Below, piece by piece: positions 60,491 through 64,000 of a DNA stretch of 64,000 nucleotides. Position numbers and translations under genes: made by a program. The notes under the pieces are model-generated. The model did not search any database and was not told where the DNA came from. It saw only the letters and a list, made by a program, of their open reading frames with translations. The stretch lies in assembly GCA_903632075.3 (NCBI GenBank), contig CAHIKZ030004724.1, positions 3,805,001 through 3,869,000 of the forward strand, written 5' to 3'. This stretch comes from Acanthosepion pharaonis (Eukaryota > Mollusca > Cephalopoda > Sepiida > Sepiidae). Position 1 is the first letter of the stretch. Every line of letters starts with the position of its first letter.

Positions 60491-61210
60491 TGATATTTTC
60501 ATCGATGTTTCGACCGGCTGATGATAGTCAGATCCCAGCTTCTACCCGCAGCATTTGAACAGTGTGTCCAACATTTCTATTGGACAAAACAGGTAATCTT
60601 AATGTTGAACGGTATTTAGTAGTGTAAAAATTTCGATACAACTAAAAAAAACAATATGTACAAAGACAAAAGGAAACGTTATCTTAGCCGGCGAATTTCG
60701 TCCACGGAAGACAAAAGGAACCTTATACAGAACAATTTATCAAACGCATTAGTCATACTCAGAAATAAGTTCGATCTAAAAAAAATGCCATACTTATTAA
60801 AAGAGAAAATAACTTGCTTAAACGGAAAATTTTTGAATGTGCCACTATTGAATCTTACCAAAATATAAATCTACGCCCTAGGTTTTAAAAAATATATATA
60901 AATCCTTTCCTAAAAGAATTAACCCGTTCCCAGGACTACATGACAATAAAAAAAAATTTAAAAATGAAAGAAAATGGTTAAATTCAAAACAATCTATTAT
61001 TTAAAATGCATAATGCATAGATTAATTTCAAAGTTAAATAATATAAATAATAATTAAATTATTTTATAAAAAACTTAAAAACGACAATAACAACATTCTT
61101 TCACTTTCGTTTATCAATTAGCATCTTCCATAATTTACATTGACTTCCAGTTGACTTGCAGTTAGCCTGAAGTATATTTCTGAGCGCTTGTTAAATTTAA
61201 AAATTCTGAA
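60491..61210. other. Penelope tail scrap, then unrecognised sequence
   Basis: Minus strand 60545-60495: CTATCATCAGCCGGTCGAAA then CATCGATGAAAATATC, a widespread Penelope-type tail motif. A 70-codon plus frame (60656-60868, Lys/Asn/Leu-rich) has no recognisable family. 60870-61200 is very AT-rich. Confidence 0.4.
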
Positions 61211-61216
61211 AAACTA

Positions 61217-61544
61217 CAATTATTATTATTATTATTATTATTATTATTTCCTTTGATTTCTCGTGTATACACATTTCTTTCCGGGTCCCAACCAGAAGTC
61301 AGAAATGGCATCATGACATTTTCCTCTGACCAATTAAAAAAAACAACAACAACAGACATATCTTAAATAGACAAATCCCTTCGTAAGATGTGAGCTGTAC
61401 TCGTGAGAATTTTTTTTTTTTTTATATATATTTCTTTAAGGCATGAGCTTCCAGCAATCCCTTGAATGAGTATACTGGAATCTTTTCCACCCAATCCGAG
61501 GGCTCCAACTACAACAGGGATTGTTGATGTTCTCATGTGCCACA

Positions 61545-61585
<41 letters not shown>

Positions 61586-61586
61586 T
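61217..61586 (-). pseudogene. LINE-T fragment with ATT arrays at both ends, copy 2
   Basis: Minus strand 61545-61363: TIPVVVGALGLGGKDS, CLKEI, KILTSTAHILRRDLSI and stop. The 3' UTR ends in (AAT)n (ATT 61217-61248 on plus). The truncated 5' side meets (ATT)n at 61548-61586. Same protein as at 34.4 kb. Confidence 0.75.
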
Positions 61587-61814
61587 CTGTCTGAAATTCT
61601 GGGATGAGTAGCTATCATTATTTACATACGGACTATTATCCACATCTTCGTTGCTATTATCACAATAATTCGGTCGTTGTGTCCTTCACCCTTCGCTGAA
61701 ATTCCTTTGAGGTTACCCGGATCGAAAAACACATAAAAAAGGCCCGAGAACACAGCAGCCGAAACCTTAACATAATATCAACAAAGATGTGGACATTACT
61801 CCGTATTTAAAAAA

Positions 61815-61932
61815 TATAAATTATTATTATTATTTTTATTTTCTTTGATTTCTGGCGTTTGCACATTTCTTTCCGGATCCCGCCCAGGGACCTAAGGTTA
61901 GAAAATGGCAGCATGACACTTTCCACTGACAA
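61815..61932 (-). mobile_element. LINE-T 3' UTR only, copy 3
   Basis: ATTATTATTATTTTTATTTT, TTTCTTTCCGGATCCCGCCC and ATGGCAGCATGACACTTTCC repeat the UTR of copy 2 with no coding part. Confidence 0.65.
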
Positions 61933-61936
61933 AAAA

Positions 61937-62378
61937 ATTATTATATTTCCTTTGGTTTCTGGTGTATACTCATTTCTTTCCGGGTCCAGACCAAAGAACT
62001 AAGATGAGAAATGAGATCATGGCATTTTTCACTGAGCAGTTTTAAAAAATATATATATTCCATAGATAAAGCCCTTCTTAAGGTGTTTGGCTGTACATGT
62101 GAGTACAATTTTTTTTTATTTCTTTAAGGCATGGGCTACCAGGTATTCCTTCAATGATTCTATTGGAATCTTTTCCAATCAATTCGAGGACTGAAGCTAC
62201 CAATGGAATTGTTAATGTCCTCATGCACCACATTTTTGAGATTAAGATTTTAAGATCCTTGTATTTTGATAGTTTTTTTGAAGATCTTCAAAGATACATT
62301 AAAGTCTGCAGGGGGAGGGCATGTCAATAAGGAGGTACTTTTTAATCTTTGTGGTCTCTAATCACGATGTCAGGGTGA

Positions 62379-62412
<34 letters not shown>

Positions 62413-62413
62413 T
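61937..62413 (-). pseudogene. LINE-T fragment, copy 4
   Basis: Minus strand: VIRDHKD-like start next to (ATT)n at 62381-62413, then YLLIDMPSPCRL, KYKDLKILISKMW, GIPGSPCLKEIK and a degenerate HILRR end near 62065. The UTR ends at 61937 beside an A-rich ATT tract. Several stops. Confidence 0.7.
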
Positions 62414-62474
62414 CACTCGTGCTAATCTTCTACAGGCTTAACTAAAATCAAGAGAACACTAGTCTCCTGTATAC

Positions 62475-62477
<3 letters not shown>

Positions 62478-62528
<51 letters not shown>

Positions 62529-62532
62529 GTGT
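62478..62532. repeat. (TA)n-(TG)n microsatellite
   Basis: TA 62478-62490, TG 62491-62532. Confidence 0.95.
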
Positions 62533-62777
62533 GTTATTTTAATTTAAACTGACCTCGATTTTGCACAACAAGCTCATCTACTGGATTGATGTTAAATTTC
62601 CATTTTGTTTTTGTTTTTTGTAATGTAGTTGTGTCTTCCGTCATACAAGTACGATTTTGCTTTTATCAATTCTTCGTGTAATATTGGTGTCTTGAACTTG
62701 TTAGAATCACTATAACTGGAAAGAATGAACACATGACGCCAAATATGAGATCGTATGAAAGTAACGATGCATTTGAT

Positions 62778-62790
62778 ATATATATATATA

Positions 62791-62846
<56 letters not shown>
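62778..62846. repeat. (TA)n microsatellite
   Basis: TA array with one TTTATT interruption. Confidence 0.95.
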
Positions 62847-62848
<2 letters not shown>

Positions 62849-63024
62849 GAAATGGATTAAATCCGTCAAATATGTTCATATATTTTTGGTTTATGCGTTT
62901 TTTATTTTCTTTATGGATACATTTATTGCAGAAAATGCTCTGTTTTTAATTAAACAGAAAATGATTTTTCCAACATTCAGGCCGATAAAATACGTGCATC
63001 CATAAAAAAAAACGCATAACAATT

Positions 63025-63172
63025 TTACCCATAGCTGGGGGACAGAAGAGATGTTTTCATACTTTTACAAAGGGTATTAGCACGTAAGTGAATGCAATGA
63101 ACTCGACTAGAATTCGAACTCAGCTCTGCGATTCCCCATTCCGAGCAACTAAATATTACTCAATCGTGCTAA
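63025..63172 (-). mobile_element. SINE-A fragment
   Basis: Minus strand: AATCGCAGAGCTGAGTTCGA, GAATTCTAGTCGAGTTCATT, ACTTACGTGCTAATACCCTT, AAAGTATGAAAACATC and CCAGCTATGGGTAAA. 3' part absent. Confidence 0.75.
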
Positions 63173-64000
63173 AAACACACCCGGATTAATTGTCAGACAG
63201 CAGTACCATAGCTTAATATTCCATCCATGGCGTCGAGAGGACCCACCGAAATTTACTGAATTACAAATCCCATTCACAAAATGGCTATAGAGTAGCCCCG
63301 ATATGATACATCCGCTGATAGGATAACATCCTTTGGAGTTTCTTTGAGGTGCTGATCTCTGACTGTCAGGCGAATAACTGGATTATACTTCATGGGAATG
63401 GAGCTGAGTGCGCGCCAAACTGCATAGAAAATGGGTAACCGGAAACCTTCTTTTCCATTCGTTATCGTTCAACGGCCATTGTTATGAATACCTTTCTTAC
63501 TCCGTGTTTCTTTAATTTTTTCTTTATTTCTCCTGCAATGTCATTTCTGCCTCGTTTTTACCGTCAGCATGCCACACGACAAGCCAATCATAAGAATCCT
63601 ATTTTTCCTGTTATATTTTAATTTGCTATCTGGGACTAATTTGATTCCCGCGCCCCAGTCTCGAATTTTCCATCGAACTAATCTCTTGAGAAATTCTCTT
63701 GGAATTTAATCTCTAATCGCTTACTTCCACCCTCCACCAAACTCTTTCTCCCTTTCCTTTTCTTTTAGTACCCCACTCACTCCTCTCTGTCTTTCTGTCT
63801 CTTTTTTATCCCTTTCTTTTTCACGCCTGGTCGTTATGCCTTTAATAATTCTTTCTCTTTATAAGAGAGAACGGTAACCTGTGATGTTACGGGCGGGGTT
63901 CAGTAAACAACTTCAAATCTTTCATACAAACAAGCGACATATAACGTGACATAGAAACTAACAAAGAGACTGACAAAGAAGAAAGCAAATTCTATAATTT
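63173..64000. other. Unrecognised sequence, pyrimidine-rich in 63720-63860
   Basis: No SINE, LINE or coding signal recognised. Mixed composition closer to ordinary intergenic DNA than the rest of the window. Confidence 0.35.

Overview
The window is eukaryotic, AT-rich, non-genic DNA made almost wholly of decayed transposable elements and simple-sequence arrays. I found no host protein-coding exon, no rRNA gene and no intact tRNA gene that I can defend. The most likely source is a coleoid cephalopod, probably an octopus-like genome. That rests on two tRNA-related SINE families sharing a central domain (CACTTACGTG, then about 12 bases, then AAAGGTATGAATCC) resembling what is described for cephalopod SINEs, on Penelope-like and Tc1/mariner copies of mollusc type, and on extreme (TA)n, (CT)n and (GATA)n content. 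It is an inference, not a database match.

Layout. 0.5-1.2 kb: a 26-bp minisatellite and SINE-A. 2.9-4.9 kb: tandem tRNA-like units, an LTR fragment, a mariner deletion derivative and a solo LTR. 5.6-7.3 kb: an RTE-like LINE end, then a 5S/tRNA composite SINE split by a 547-bp long-inverted-repeat element. 7.9-10.3 kb: a polypyrimidine block followed by a polypurine block. 10.8-12.5 kb: LINE 3' ends, a 119-bp tandem array and SINE-A. 12.8-17.5 kb: mariner and Tc1-like derivatives, one carrying a nested Penelope-like element, and composite SINEs. 20.1-22.8 kb: GC-richer LTR material and a head-to-head inverted LTR structure. 23.0-25.6 kb: a cluster of hammerhead-ribozyme elements. 26.9-31.3 kb: two Penelope GIY-YIG lineages and a decayed reverse transcriptase. 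32.8-42.5 kb: dense TA and GATA arrays, a TTAA-flanked element, palindromes and another Tc1-like derivative. 44.2-53.9 kb: remains of LINE 3' ends, tRNA-like tandem arrays and a second reverse transcriptase pseudogene. 54.2-64.0 kb: a solo LTR, further palindromic hammerhead units, a LINE C-terminus in open frame, tRNA-like arrays, ATT-tailed LINE ends and SINE-A.

The most distinctive signal is a set of hammerhead (HHR) self-cleaving ribozyme folds in several unrelated retroelement settings. There is one with an intact catalytic core (minus strand, about 23.07-23.18 kb). One sits in a tRNA-promoter SINE-like element of Schistosoma Sm-alpha type (24.89-25.18 kb) but has lost G8. One has a perfect stem I (24.42-24.46 kb). 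A dispersed family carries a minimal HHR inside inverted-dimer palindromes and always abuts (TA)n. Together with the Penelope endonuclease fragments they suggest a genome where ribozyme-bearing retroelements have been very active and preferentially land in TA arrays. All coding remnants are transposase, reverse transcriptase or GIY-YIG endonuclease fragments, almost all broken.
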